From contig CAMVOL010000006.1 of assembly GCA_947169105.1 (NCBI GenBank), positions 21,721-85,720 of the forward strand: a stretch of DNA of 64,000 nucleotides, in the 5' to 3' direction. The stretch is from an uncultured Bacteroidales bacterium (lineage in GTDB: Bacteria; Bacteroidota; Bacteroidia; Bacteroidales; WCHB1-69). The position numbers were made by a program, and so were the translations under genes. Numbering within the stretch: position 1 is the stretch's first letter; every line of letters begins with the position of its first letter. Of the stretch, positions 1 to 8,071 are shown one piece after another. Under the pieces are notes generated by a model. It saw only the letters and a program-made list of their open reading frames with translations. It made no database searches and was not told where the DNA came from.

Positions 1-1142
1 TTGTACATGGCATTGGTCATAATTTTCTCGACGATGGAGCGGAGCCCGCGGGCGCCGAGTTTCAGTTCCACGGCCTTCTCCACAATATAGTCAATGGCAT
101 CGTCCGCGAAATCGAGCTTGATTCCGTCAAGTTCAAACAGCTTGACATACTGCTTGATAAGGGCGTTTTTGGGTTCTGTCAGAATCCGTTTCAGCGCCGT
201 GGCATCCAATGCGTTAAGGTAGGTGATGACAGGGAATCGGCCGCACAATTCGGGAATCAGGCCGAAGGTCTTGAAATCCTGCGCGGAGACGTACTGCAGC
301 ATATTGTCCTTATCAATCGTGCGGTTTTTGGCGTTGTAGCCAATGACGTTGGTGTTCATCCGTTCAGCAATGATTTTGTCGAGATTGTTGAAAGCACCGC
401 TACCAATGAAGAGGATATTCTGCGTATCCACCTCAATAAACTGTTGCTCAGGGTGCTTACGTCCGCCCTGCGGGGGAACATTCACCTTGGAACCTTCCAA
501 CAATTTCAGCAGGGACTGCTGCACCCCCTCCCCTGACACGTCGCGGGTGATGGAGGGGTTGTCGGCACCTTTGCGGGCAATCTTGTCAATCTCATCAATG
601 AAGACGATGCCACGCTCGGCTTTGGCCACGTCGTAGTCAGCGGCTTGAAGGAGACGGGTGAGGATGCTCTCCACATCTTCGCCCACATAACCGGCCTCGG
701 TGAAGACGGTAGCATCGGCAATACAGAACGGTACTTCCAACATCTTTGCAATCGTCTTGGCTATCAATGTCTTACCCGTTCCCGTATCGCCCACCATCAC
801 GATATTGGACTTTTCAATCTCCACATCGTCGGTGCTGCCGGCATACATTATTCTTTTATAGTGGTTATAGACCGCGACGGAAATCACCTTCTTGGCCTCG
901 TCCTGCCCGATGACATACTGGTCGAGGCGACGTTTTATCTCACTGGGTTTTAATAGTTTGACCTGAAAGCTTTTCTTGCTTTCCATCTGCTTTTGCTGCT
1001 GGGCATCACGGATGAGATCGGCAGCCGTGCGGATGCAGTTCTCACAGATGGCGCCCGTAAGTCCGTATATTAATGGATTTTCCGGACTTTCCGGACGGCC
1101 GCAAAAATTGCAGAAGTTGTCAGAATGGGAGTGTTTGGCCAT
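1..1142 (-). CDS. clpX: ATP-dependent Clp protease ATP-binding subunit ClpX (3' end cut by window)
   Basis: ClpX is the AAA+ unfoldase that recognises tagged proteins in the cytoplasm and threads them into the ClpP chamber. The gene starts at the ATG complementary to 1140-1142 and about 380 codons are visible before the window edge. The N-terminus has a four-cysteine zinc-binding domain (C11, C14, C33, C36). It is followed by a Walker A motif GDTGTGKT, a Walker [12 protein letters not shown] and the sensor region with GRFPVITYL. Only 2 bases separate it from the upstream clpP stop, so the two are co-transcribed from the tig promoter. The AAA+ core is typical of the family; only the C-terminal end is missing. 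Confidence is high. Confidence 0.97.
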   Translation of the reverse strand, partial: MAKHSHSDNFCNFCGRPESPENPLIYGLTGAICENCIRTAADLIRDAQQQKQMESKKSFQVKLLKPSEIKRRLDQYVIGQDEAKKVISVAVYNHYKRIMYAGSTDDVEIEKSNIVMVGDTGTGKTLIAKTIAKMLEVPFCIADATVFTEAGYVGEDVESILTRLLQAADYDVAKAERGIVFIDEIDKIARKGADNPSITRDVSGEGVQQSLLKLLEGSKVNVPPQGGRKHPEQQFIEVDTQNILFIGSGAFNNLDKIIAERMNTNVIGYNAKNRTIDKDNMLQYVSAQDFKTFGLIPELCGRFPVITYLNALDATALKRILTEPKNALIKQYVKLFELDGIKLDFADDAIDYIVEKAVELKLGARGLRSIVEKIMTNAMY

Positions 1143-1144
1143 AT

Positions 1145-1810
1145 TTACTTCGTTCTTCCGAGAACCTCGTCGATCATCCCGTATTCCTTGGCTTCGGAGG
1201 CGACCATCCAGTAGTTGCGGTCGCAATCCTTCCACACTTGGTCGTAGTCCTTGCCGGAGTGCTTGGAGATGATTTCATAGAGTTCCTTCTTGAGTTTCTG
1301 GATTTCCTTGGCTTCGATTTCGATGTCGGAGGCCTGACCTTGTGCACCGCCGAGGGGCTGGTGGATCATGACGCGGGAGTGCGGAAGCGCAAAACGCTTT
1401 CCAGCGGCACCGGCGCAAAGCAGGACGGCGGCCATGGAGGCGGCCATTCCCGTGCAGATGGTAGAAACATCGGGGTTGATGTACTGCATCGTGTCGTAGA
1501 TGCCCAAACCCGCGTGGACGTAACCGCCAGGCGAGTTCAGATAGATCTGGATGTCACGCTCCGCATCCTGCGACTCGAGGAACAGCAGCTGCGCCTGGAT
1601 GATGTTGGCCACGTCATCGTCAATCGGCACACCGAGGAAGATGATGCGGTCCTTCATCAGACGGGAAAAGACGTCTAGCTGCGTAATGTTCATTGGACGT
1701 TCCTCTATAATATAAGGTGTAAGATAGTCATTCACAAAGGAAGTGTATTTGTCCACGTGAAGACTGGAAATGCCGTGATGCTTGACGGCATATTTTCTAA
1801 AATCGTTCAT
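1145..1810 (-). CDS. clpP: ATP-dependent Clp protease proteolytic subunit ClpP, with Asn at the third catalytic position
   Basis: ClpP forms the barrel-shaped serine protease that works with ClpX. I chose the ATG at 1810-1808 (221 residues); an in-frame TTG two codons upstream is less likely. The nucleophile is S125 in GMAASMA and the histidine is H150 in MIHQPLGG. Spacing from these residues matches E. coli S97 and H122 exactly. The position equivalent to the catalytic aspartate (E. coli D171) falls on N199 in CDRNYWM, not Asp. An Asn at this site is known in Listeria ClpP1, which depends on a partner for full activity. The gene sits between tig (10-base gap) and clpX (2-base gap). The family call is secure; the effect of Asn on activity is inference. 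Confidence 0.96.
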   Translation of the reverse strand: MNDFRKYAVKHHGISSLHVDKYTSFVNDYLTPYIIEERPMNITQLDVFSRLMKDRIIFLGVPIDDDVANIIQAQLLFLESQDAERDIQIYLNSPGGYVHAGLGIYDTMQYINPDVSTICTGMAASMAAVLLCAGAAGKRFALPHSRVMIHQPLGGAQGQASDIEIEAKEIQKLKKELYEIISKHSGKDYDQVWKDCDRNYWMVASEAKEYGMIDEVLGRTK

Positions 1811-1820
1811 ATTCAAATAA

Positions 1821-3284
1821 TTATTCTGCTTTGGGGGTTGCTTTTTTCTTGGGGGCGGCTTTCTTCTTCGGCTTTTCCTCGACTTCCGTCGCGGCTTCGG
1901 CCGGTGCCTCCTCCTTCACTGCTTTCTTGGTGCTCTTCTTAGCCTTCGGCTTGCTCTCCGCTTCGGGCTTGATGCCGTAAAGTTCTTCAGCGAACTCCTT
2001 GAAAGTGATGCGCTTAACAGTGGTGTTCAGGTTCTTCATCAGCACCTCACCGATGGCGCGGTCGAACAGCTGGTCATAAATCTGCTTCAGGCTTTCCTTG
2101 TTCTTCATGGTCTCGGCAACGAGGGAATCCACGCGTTCGGCCACGTCCTCAGCCTTGAACTGGGAGAAGTAGTTGTGCATGTAGAAGTCGCGGATATAGT
2201 TACGCACGGCTTCTTCGTCAATCTTAATATTGTTATCCTTAACAATCTTGTTCTCAATCAGTTCCCACTTAAAGGACTTTTCATACTTCGGATACTCCTC
2301 TTCGAGCTTTTCAGCCGTCATCTCCTTCTGGGCGGTGAGGATGTACTTCTTCATAAATTCGGTGGGAAGGTCGAACTTCACGTTTTCGATGAGGGCTTCG
2401 ATCGCGTCGTTCATGAACTTCTGGCCGACATGCTGGGCATACTCGGCTTCAATCTTGGCGGCACCGTCGGCGCGGAGGGCGGCCTCATCGGCAATCGGAT
2501 GGTCTTCAGAAGAAATCTTCTTGAAGAACTCCTCGTTGATTTCGGCGGGTTCGAGGTGCCCGATGTACTTGATGGTCATATTCAGGTTGTTGGGTTCCTT
2601 CTTGTTGAGGAGCTCGCCTGCAATCTTCAGGAATTCGGCCTCTTTCATATCGCTCTGGAAGATGGTATTCACGTCGGCATTGACGACTTCACCCTTGAGC
2701 TTGCCGATGAAGAGCTTCTTGCCTTCCTCGTTCAGGTCGTTGGCGTAGAAGTTACCGTTTTGGTTTTCGCCGTATTCCACCGTGACGAAGTCGTTGTCGG
2801 AAACGACATCGGGCGCGCTGTACTGGCCGTGGCGTTTGCGGAGGTCGTTGATGTAGTTATCGACTTCCTCGTCGGAGGCGGCCACTTCGTAGCGGGTGAA
2901 GGAGGGAATCTTGGAATAGTCGATATCAAATTCGGGCTTCACAGCGATTTCGAAGGTGAAGACGAATTTTTCGGGGTGCTCGAAATCGACCTGTGTGCGG
3001 TCGTCTATCGGGAGGGGTTCTCCGAGGATATCGAGTTTGTTCTCATGTACGTGGTTGTTCAGCGCCTCGTACATCAGGTCGTTCACCGCGTCGGCGATGA
3101 AGGACTTCTCGTACATTTTCTTGATGAGGCCCATCGGGGCGTTTCCGACGCGGAAGCCGGGGACGCTGGCGGTGCGGCGCTGCTTCTTCAATGCTGCCAA
3201 TACTTTCTCTGCATAATCTGCTTCGCAAATTTCAATGCTCAAAACCTGCACAGGTTCGTTCTGTTTTTCTTTTAAGATGTTCAT
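1821..3284 (-). CDS. tig: Trigger factor, ribosome-associated chaperone
   Basis: Trigger factor binds the ribosome exit tunnel and protects nascent chains. The ribosome-binding signature GFRVGNAP lies at residues 43-50, as expected. The middle region corresponds to the FKBP-like domain but is divergent, as is usual in Bacteroidota. The rest forms the helical chaperone arms. The protein has 487 residues, longer than the roughly 430 of E. coli, because of a C-terminal tail rich in Lys, Ala, Pro and Glu over about the last 45 residues. It is the first gene of the tig-clpP-clpX operon, with a TACTTTTG promoter element upstream. Confidence 0.95.
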   Translation of the reverse strand: MNILKEKQNEPVQVLSIEICEADYAEKVLAALKKQRRTASVPGFRVGNAPMGLIKKMYEKSFIADAVNDLMYEALNNHVHENKLDILGEPLPIDDRTQVDFEHPEKFVFTFEIAVKPEFDIDYSKIPSFTRYEVAASDEEVDNYINDLRKRHGQYSAPDVVSDNDFVTVEYGENQNGNFYANDLNEEGKKLFIGKLKGEVVNADVNTIFQSDMKEAEFLKIAGELLNKKEPNNLNMTIKYIGHLEPAEINEEFFKKISSEDHPIADEAALRADGAAKIEAEYAQHVGQKFMNDAIEALIENVKFDLPTEFMKKYILTAQKEMTAEKLEEEYPKYEKSFKWELIENKIVKDNNIKIDEEAVRNYIRDFYMHNYFSQFKAEDVAERVDSLVAETMKNKESLKQIYDQLFDRAIGEVLMKNLNTTVKRITFKEFAEELYGIKPEAESKPKAKKSTKKAVKEEAPAEAATEVEEKPKKKAAPKKKATPKAE

Positions 3285-3318
3285 TTATTGTAATTTTATG
3301 TTTTAAAATTCAAGGGTG

Positions 3319-3326
3319 CAAAAGTA
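3319..3326 (-). promoter_or_regulatory. -7 element (TACTTTTG) of the tig-clpP-clpX operon
   Basis: On the minus strand the sequence reads TACTTTTG, a match to the Bacteroidota TAnnTTTG consensus, 35 bases upstream of the tig start codon. It lies divergent to the hsdM promoter in the same spacer. Confidence 0.75.
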
Positions 3327-3474
3327 CGAAACAATTTGAAATCCACAATGTTCATTTGGGAATTAATTTTTTGCAATGCGACGATGGTGAAACGAACGAT
3401 TTCATAACAAAATAACAACACATTTCTGCTCTTCCAAAAGCATATAAAGACTCTGAATTCTCAGATTTATTTCG

Positions 3475-3482
3475 TACTTTTG
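3475..3482 (+). promoter_or_regulatory. -7 element (TACTTTTG) of the restriction-modification operon
   Basis: TACTTTTG on the plus strand matches the Bacteroidota consensus and lies 69 bases before the hsdM start. It is the only clear promoter before the island genes, so transcription of hsdM, the YhcG gene and hsdS probably starts here. Confidence 0.75.
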
Positions 3483-3495
3483 CGGCTTCAAAGTA

Positions 3496-3521
3496 TGCCA
3501 ACTCACTACACCGTGTTGGCA
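3496..3521 (+). promoter_or_regulatory. Dyad in the leader of hsdM (possible operator or attenuator)
   Basis: TGCCAAC at 3496-3502 and GTTGGCA at 3515-3521 form a perfect 7-base inverted repeat with a 12-base loop, about 14 bases after the promoter element. It would lie in the transcribed leader. It could bind a regulator as DNA or fold as RNA. No T-run follows, so it is not a simple terminator. The function is inference. Confidence 0.4.
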
Positions 3522-3551
3522 GTAATACTGAAGCATTTATTATAAAACGAA

Positions 3552-5597
3552 ATGATTACTAAACAAGCCTTAGGCAACATCCTTTTCGGCATGGCCGACA
3601 TCCTTCGCGACAAGGTGGAGGACTATAAATCGTATATTCTTTCCTTGCTGTTTTTTAAGCGGTTGTCCGACAATTACCAGTGGGAAATTGAAGATGCAAC
3701 AGAGCATTTCAAAGCGGATTATGTGCGGGAACCTTCACCTCGGGAGTTGGAAGTCATCACCAAGAAAAAACACGATTTCCAGATTCCCGATGGCTGTTTC
3801 TGGGAAGATGTGCGGAAAGCACCCATCGACAAGAAGAATGCCACATTGGATAAGGCAGTGAATGCCATCGCTGACCAGAATGTGGACCAGAACGGCAAAT
3901 ACATCTTGAAAGGTATCATTAATACCGTTCGATGGAATGAGCCTGCTCCCGATGGCTCCGGCGGCAAGAAACTTGACCCCGAGGTGCTCACCAACCTTAT
4001 CAACTACCTGAGTGCGGTTGACTTGAGCAACAAGAATGTGACCGTGGATGTGTTGGGCGATGCTTACGAATACCTGATCAAGCGTTTCGCTGACGAGAAC
4101 AAGGGCGGCACTATGGCGGGACAGTTCTACACGCCGCAGGAGGTGGTGGACATCATTGTGCGCTACCTGAAACCACAGAAAGGCGAAACAGTGTATGACC
4201 CCACCTGCGGTTCCGGCGGTTTCCTGTTGAATGCCGCCAAGTATGCCCGTGCCAGCTACGACACACAAAAGAGCATACGTCTCTTCGGGCAGGAATTGGT
4301 GTGGAACACGTGGGCCATCTGCAACATCAATATGATTCTGCATGGCTTGGATGCCCGCATTGAACAGGGTGATACTATCCGAGATCCGAAATTCAAGGAC
4401 GAAAAAAATGAGCTGGAACTGCGCACTTTCGACAAGGTGATGGCCAATTTCCCCTTCTCGATGGAGAACTGGGCGCAAAATGGCGAACCGAAAAAGGATA
4501 AGAAAGGTAATAATGTCAACAAGAAAGATGGCACGCCGCAGATCGAATACAAAAAGGAGTTTACGGATGCCTACAACCGTCTGATTTATGGCATTCCGCC
4601 TTACAGCAACGGGGATTTTGCCTTCTTGCAACACATCATCGCTTCGTTGGACGAGAAAGGGAAGGCTGGTGTGGTGTGTCCGCAAGGCGTCTTGTTCCGC
4701 GGACAGCCCGAGAAGACCGAAGAGGAAGACGGTCAGAACCGCAAGGCCGACGTAGAATACCTGATACGGCGAGGATTTCTGCAAGGAGTGGACTTCTCGC
4801 AGCATACCAACATCATCGATGCCATTGTGGTGCTGCCGGGCAATCTGTTTTACGGCACGACCATCCCCGGCGCCATCATCTTCTTCGACAAGAACAAGCC
4901 CGAGGAACGCAAGGACAAAGTGCTGATGGTGTATGCCGCCAAGAAAGGCTGGTACCGCGAAGAGGCCAACATGAGTGTGCTGGAGCCGCAGGATGTGCTG
5001 CGCATCTCCACCATTTTGGAGAGTTGGGGCGATGTGGATAAGGCCAAACATTGGATTAAACTCCAGAAGAACAGACTGCATATCCGCATTGAAGAGGAGT
5101 TGGATTTCCAACTTTCCGAAATTGAAAACGATACAACGGAAGAGATTGCCAAGCAAACCGATAAGTTGGCCAAAGCAAAGTTAGCAGTACAAACCAAGAC
5201 AGAAAATGGCAAGAAGCCGACCACCGGCGAGCAGAAGGCCGTGGAGGCTGCGCAGAAAGCGTTGGACAAGCTGCTGGCAGACAAAACAGCACGCGAGAAC
5301 GCTGCCAACGAGAAAGCCGAGAAGCAGCGCAAGGCCATTGTCGATGTGGAGACGGAACTTTTGCAGATGCTGGCCGATCCCGAACTGCGCAAGCGTTATT
5401 TCTCCATCGTGGATATGAACGAGATTGAGGAGAACGAATTCAACCTCAACATCCCGCGTTATGTCGATACCTTCGAGCCGGAAGAGCAGATAGATTTGAA
5501 GCAGGCCATTGCCGACTTCAAGGCGGCGATGCAAACGGAAACAACAGTGGAGAAGGAGTTGGAAAAACTGCTGGGTACAATTGACAATGAACAATGA
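3552..5597 (+). CDS. hsdM: Type I restriction-modification system, DNA methyltransferase subunit HsdM
   Basis: HsdM methylates adenine at the site chosen by HsdS and is needed for both modification and restriction. The helical N-terminal domain is followed by S-adenosylmethionine motif I, DPTCGSGG, starting at D216. The catalytic motif is NFPF at 299-302, where most family members read NPPF or NPPY. At 681 residues it is longer than the usual 500 or so, due to an insertion-rich C-terminal half with charged, coiled-coil-like sequence around residues 500-620. The last codons lie in a 26-base repeat that recurs after the next gene. The stop overlaps the following start as ATGA, indicating translational coupling. 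Confidence 0.95.
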   Translation: MITKQALGNILFGMADILRDKVEDYKSYILSLLFFKRLSDNYQWEIEDATEHFKADYVREPSPRELEVITKKKHDFQIPDGCFWEDVRKAPIDKKNATLDKAVNAIADQNVDQNGKYILKGIINTVRWNEPAPDGSGGKKLDPEVLTNLINYLSAVDLSNKNVTVDVLGDAYEYLIKRFADENKGGTMAGQFYTPQEVVDIIVRYLKPQKGETVYDPTCGSGGFLLNAAKYARASYDTQKSIRLFGQELVWNTWAICNINMILHGLDARIEQGDTIRDPKFKDEKNELELRTFDKVMANFPFSMENWAQNGEPKKDKKGNNVNKKDGTPQIEYKKEFTDAYNRLIYGIPPYSNGDFAFLQHIIASLDEKGKAGVVCPQGVLFRGQPEKTEEEDGQNRKADVEYLIRRGFLQGVDFSQHTNIIDAIVVLPGNLFYGTTIPGAIIFFDKNKPEERKDKVLMVYAAKKGWYREEANMSVLEPQDVLRISTILESWGDVDKAKHWIKLQKNRLHIRIEEELDFQLSEIENDTTEEIAKQTDKLAKAKLAVQTKTENGKKPTTGEQKAVEAAQKALDKLLADKTARENAANEKAEKQRKAIVDVETELLQMLADPELRKRYFSIVDMNEIEENEFNLNIPRYVDTFEPEEQIDLKQAIADFKAAMQTETTVEKELEKLLGTIDNEQ

Positions 5598-5600
5598 TGG
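5575..5600 (+). repeat. Direct repeat, left copy, spanning the hsdM stop and YhcG start
   Basis: A 26-base sequence beginning GTACAATTGACAATGA and ending ATGATGG. It is repeated at 6791-6816 with a single mismatch, so the YhcG gene is bracketed by near-identical direct repeats. This copy codes for the HsdM C-terminus and contains the YhcG start codon. Confidence 0.85.
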
Positions 5601-6778
5601 AATTGAATAATAGTATTACAAATAACAAGGAAATGCCTTCTTCAACAAAGGGCTTGTTTCAGGATGCATGTGCTATCATCGAACAGGCGCAGTCGGTGGC
5701 CTACCGCGCTGTGAATGAGATACTCATCAAGCGCAACTGGTTGCTTGGAATGCGTATTCAGCACGAAGTGTTGAAAGACCAACGGGCTGAATATGGAGAG
5801 CAGATTATAGCAAATTTAGCCAGTCAACTTACTGAAAGATATGGTCGTGGTTACAAGAAGAGCAACTTGTATCTTTTTATATCCTTTTATAAAGAGCATC
5901 CAAACATTTTCCAATCAGCGACTGGAAAATTGCTGACGGGGGCTGCTGAGGAGATTTTCCAATCAGTGACTGGAAAATCTGAAATTGTCCCGGCGACGAC
6001 GGAATTATCTTTGGAATTAGATTTGTATGGACAATTGGCACCTACCCAACCATTGAGGTTGTCATGGACGCATTATAGCATTATCCTCCAAGAATCCAAT
6101 GCCAAGGCTCGCGCATGGTACGAACAGGAAGCTGCCAATGAGATGTGGAGCACCCGCACCTTGCAGCGCAACGTTAGCAGTCAGTATTATCACCGTTTGC
6201 TTCAGTCGCAAGACAAGGATGTGGTGCGTGATGAAATGAGGCGTCTGACCGCTCCGTTGCAAGACAAGTTGGAGTATCTGAAGAATCCCATTGTGGCCGA
6301 ATTTCTTGGGTTGAAGAACAATCCCGACTATTCGGAGAGCACTTTGGAGAAAAGCATCATCGACCATTTGATACCATTTCTTATGGAAATGGGCAAGGGG
6401 TTCGCTTTTGTTGATCGTCAAAAGCACATACATACCGAGAAAGAGGATTACTATATCGATTTGGTGTTCTACAACTATCATTTGCGTTGTTTTGTCCTCA
6501 TTGATTTGAAAACAACGAAGTTGTGCCATCAAGATGTGGGGCAGATGGACATGTATGTCAAGATGTATGATGAATTGGTGCGTCCCGAAGGCCATAATCC
6601 CACTATCGGCCTGTTGCTTTGTGCCGACACCGACGAGGATGTCGCCCATTATTCCGTCCTCAACGGGAACGACCAGCTTTATGCCGCCAAATACCTCACC
6701 TACATGCCCACTCAAGAGGAACTACGCCGCGAAATAGAACAACAGAAGGAGTTCTATAAATTACAGAATAAGCAATAA
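5594..6778 (+). CDS. DUF1016 / YhcG-family PD-(D/E)XK nuclease-domain protein
   Basis: YhcG-type proteins combine an N-terminal helical DUF1016_N domain with a C-terminal nuclease-fold domain and are frequent passengers of type I restriction loci. Their role is not settled. The N-terminal domain (about residues 20-100) includes the RYGRGYKKSNL segment typical of the family. The C-terminal core has D289 in YYIDLVFYN and an ILIDLKT-type strand with D304-L-K306, where the classic motif has Glu-x-Lys. Residues about 105-129 are encoded by two copies of a 25-base palindrome, which makes a repeated FQS-TGK peptide between the domains. The start overlaps the hsdM stop. The family assignment is good; nuclease activity is not demonstrated. 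Confidence 0.85.
   Translation: MMELNNSITNNKEMPSSTKGLFQDACAIIEQAQSVAYRAVNEILIKRNWLLGMRIQHEVLKDQRAEYGEQIIANLASQLTERYGRGYKKSNLYLFISFYKEHPNIFQSATGKLLTGAAEEIFQSVTGKSEIVPATTELSLELDLYGQLAPTQPLRLSWTHYSIILQESNAKARAWYEQEAANEMWSTRTLQRNVSSQYYHRLLQSQDKDVVRDEMRRLTAPLQDKLEYLKNPIVAEFLGLKNNPDYSESTLEKSIIDHLIPFLMEMGKGFAFVDRQKHIHTEKEDYYIDLVFYNYHLRCFVLIDLKTTKLCHQDVGQMDMYVKMYDELVRPEGHNPTIGLLLCADTDEDVAHYSVLNGNDQLYAAKYLTYMPTQEELRREIEQQKEFYKLQNKQ
5906..5930 (+). repeat. 25-base palindromic repeat inside the YhcG gene, copy 1
   Basis: ATTTTCCA and TGGAAAAT arms enclose a 9-base centre. The same unit recurs 48 bases later with one base changed in the centre. It keeps the reading frame and encodes the interdomain linker. 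Confidence 0.8.
5954..5978 (+). repeat. 25-base palindromic repeat inside the YhcG gene, copy 2
   Basis: Second copy of the ATTTTCCA...TGGAAAAT palindrome, offset 48 bases from the first. It differs from copy 1 by one C-to-T change in the centre. Confidence 0.8.
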
Positions 6779-6790
6779 GCAATGAACAAT

Positions 6791-6816
6791 GTACAATTGA
6801 CAATGAATAATGATGG
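6791..6816 (+). repeat. Direct repeat, right copy, after the YhcG gene
   Basis: Matches 5575-5600 at 25 of 26 bases, including the ATGATGG that serves as start codon in the left copy. Here it opens only a 14-codon reading frame (6810-6854) that ends in TGA, so it looks like the start of a lost gene. The flanking spacer 6779-6857 is made of AACAATGTACAAT-like units (exact copies at 6785-6797 and 6840-6852). Confidence 0.8.
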
Positions 6817-6857
6817 AGAAAATAGGACAATTGATAATTAACAATGTACAATGAACA

Positions 6858-8045
6858 ATGATGGAAGGTTGGAAAACAGATAAGTTAATGAATCTCATTT
6901 CATCAATAACGACGGGAAAATTGGATGCCAATGCCATGGTGCCCAACGGTCAATATCGTTTTTATACCTGTGCGAAGGAGTATTATTTTATTGATAAATA
7001 TGCGTTTGATGACGAGGCGTTGTTGATTTCTGGAAATGGTGAGTATGTTGGATATATTCATTATTATAAAGGGAAGTTTAATGCTTACCAGCGTGTATAT
7101 GTTCTTACAGGATTTAAAATTGATGTGAAGTATTTGCAGAACTATTTGAATAGGTATTTGCCAATACGCATCAATAAAGAAGTGAGTCAAAATAACATTC
7201 CATATATTAGGTTGTCAACTTTGTCCAAAATGGACATAAAATATCCCGAATCTAAACTTGAGCAGACCGCCATTGCTGCCATTCTCTTCAAGGTAGACGA
7301 AGCCATATCTGCAGTGCAGGGTAGCATTGCCGCCGCCGAGCGGCTGAAAAAGAGCCTGATGCAAAACCTCCTCACCGGCCGCATGAAACCCGACGGCACC
7401 CTCCGCAAAGATGACGAATTCTATATGGACGAGAAGTTCGGGAAAGTGCCGAAGGGGTGGGAGGTGAAAGCAATTGGTGATAAAAGCGTTTGCCGAATCA
7501 ATCCAAACTATAAGTACAAGAAAAAGGAAGTGTATGATTTTGTCCCGATGGAAGCAGTCAAAGAACATTTTGGTGGACTGGATTTCGTTGAGAAACAAGT
7601 GATTGATAATGGCAGCTATACAAGATTTAAGGCTGGAGATATCTTATTTGCGAAAATTACCCCATGCAGTGAAAATGGAAAAGTAGCCTACATAGAGCAC
7701 ATTGATTCGGAAGTTGGCTTTGCTTCAACCGAATTCATTGTGTTTCAACCAACGGACAATGTAAATGGTCGTTTTGTCTATTTAATGTTAGCAAGTGAAA
7801 ATGTACATCGGCTTGCCATATCTTTGATGGAAGGAACGACAGGACGGCAAAGAATTCCTTGGAAAATATTCAGAAATAGAATATTTGTTCCAATGCCTGA
7901 TAAAGAAGAACAAAATAAAATTGTGAACATAATACTTGTTTTTGAAAAACAAACTAGTTATAATTATAATAAGATCGCCATCCTTGAGCGGTTGAAGAAA
8001 TCGTTGATGCAAAATCTGCTGACGGGGAGGGTGAGAGTAAAATAA
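6858..8045 (+). CDS. hsdS: Type I restriction-modification system, specificity subunit HsdS
   Basis: HsdS recognises the bipartite DNA target and brings HsdM and HsdR to it. The 395-residue protein has the expected two target-recognition domains (about residues 1-130 and 185-350), each followed by a helical spacer. The spacers carry the same 15-residue segment, ERLKKSLMQNLLTGR, at 161-175 and 377-391. The second recognition domain is more AT-rich than the spacers, consistent with domain exchange. Start is ATG at 6858 or the adjacent ATG at 6861. It lies between the YhcG cassette and AT-rich cargo and shares the hsdM promoter. Confidence 0.93.
   Translation: MMEGWKTDKLMNLISSITTGKLDANAMVPNGQYRFYTCAKEYYFIDKYAFDDEALLISGNGEYVGYIHYYKGKFNAYQRVYVLTGFKIDVKYLQNYLNRYLPIRINKEVSQNNIPYIRLSTLSKMDIKYPESKLEQTAIAAILFKVDEAISAVQGSIAAAERLKKSLMQNLLTGRMKPDGTLRKDDEFYMDEKFGKVPKGWEVKAIGDKSVCRINPNYKYKKKEVYDFVPMEAVKEHFGGLDFVEKQVIDNGSYTRFKAGDILFAKITPCSENGKVAYIEHIDSEVGFASTEFIVFQPTDNVNGRFVYLMLASENVHRLAISLMEGTTGRQRIPWKIFRNRIFVPMPDKEEQNKIVNIILVFEKQTSYNYNKIAILERLKKSLMQNLLTGRVRVK
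7338..7382 (+). repeat. Internal direct repeat of hsdS, copy 1 (central spacer)
   Basis: 45 bases encoding ERLKKSLMQNLLTGR. The same peptide is encoded at 7986-8030 with several synonymous differences, so the repeat is strong in protein and partial in DNA. Confidence 0.75.
7986..8030 (+). repeat. Internal direct repeat of hsdS, copy 2 (C-terminal spacer)
   Basis: 45 bases encoding the same 15-residue peptide as 7338-7382. Such half-repeats allow recombination that swaps target-recognition domains in type I specificity genes. Confidence 0.75.
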
Positions 8046-8071
8046 AATATTGACTATTAAAACAGAAAAAT

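Noticed and set aside
2175..3275. 366-residue frame opposite tig
   Set aside because: It lies wholly antisense to trigger factor, has Phe/Val/Asp-rich composition from reverse reading, and no promoter.
3735..5156. 473-residue frame opposite hsdM
   Set aside because: Antisense shadow of hsdM with no recognisable protein features.
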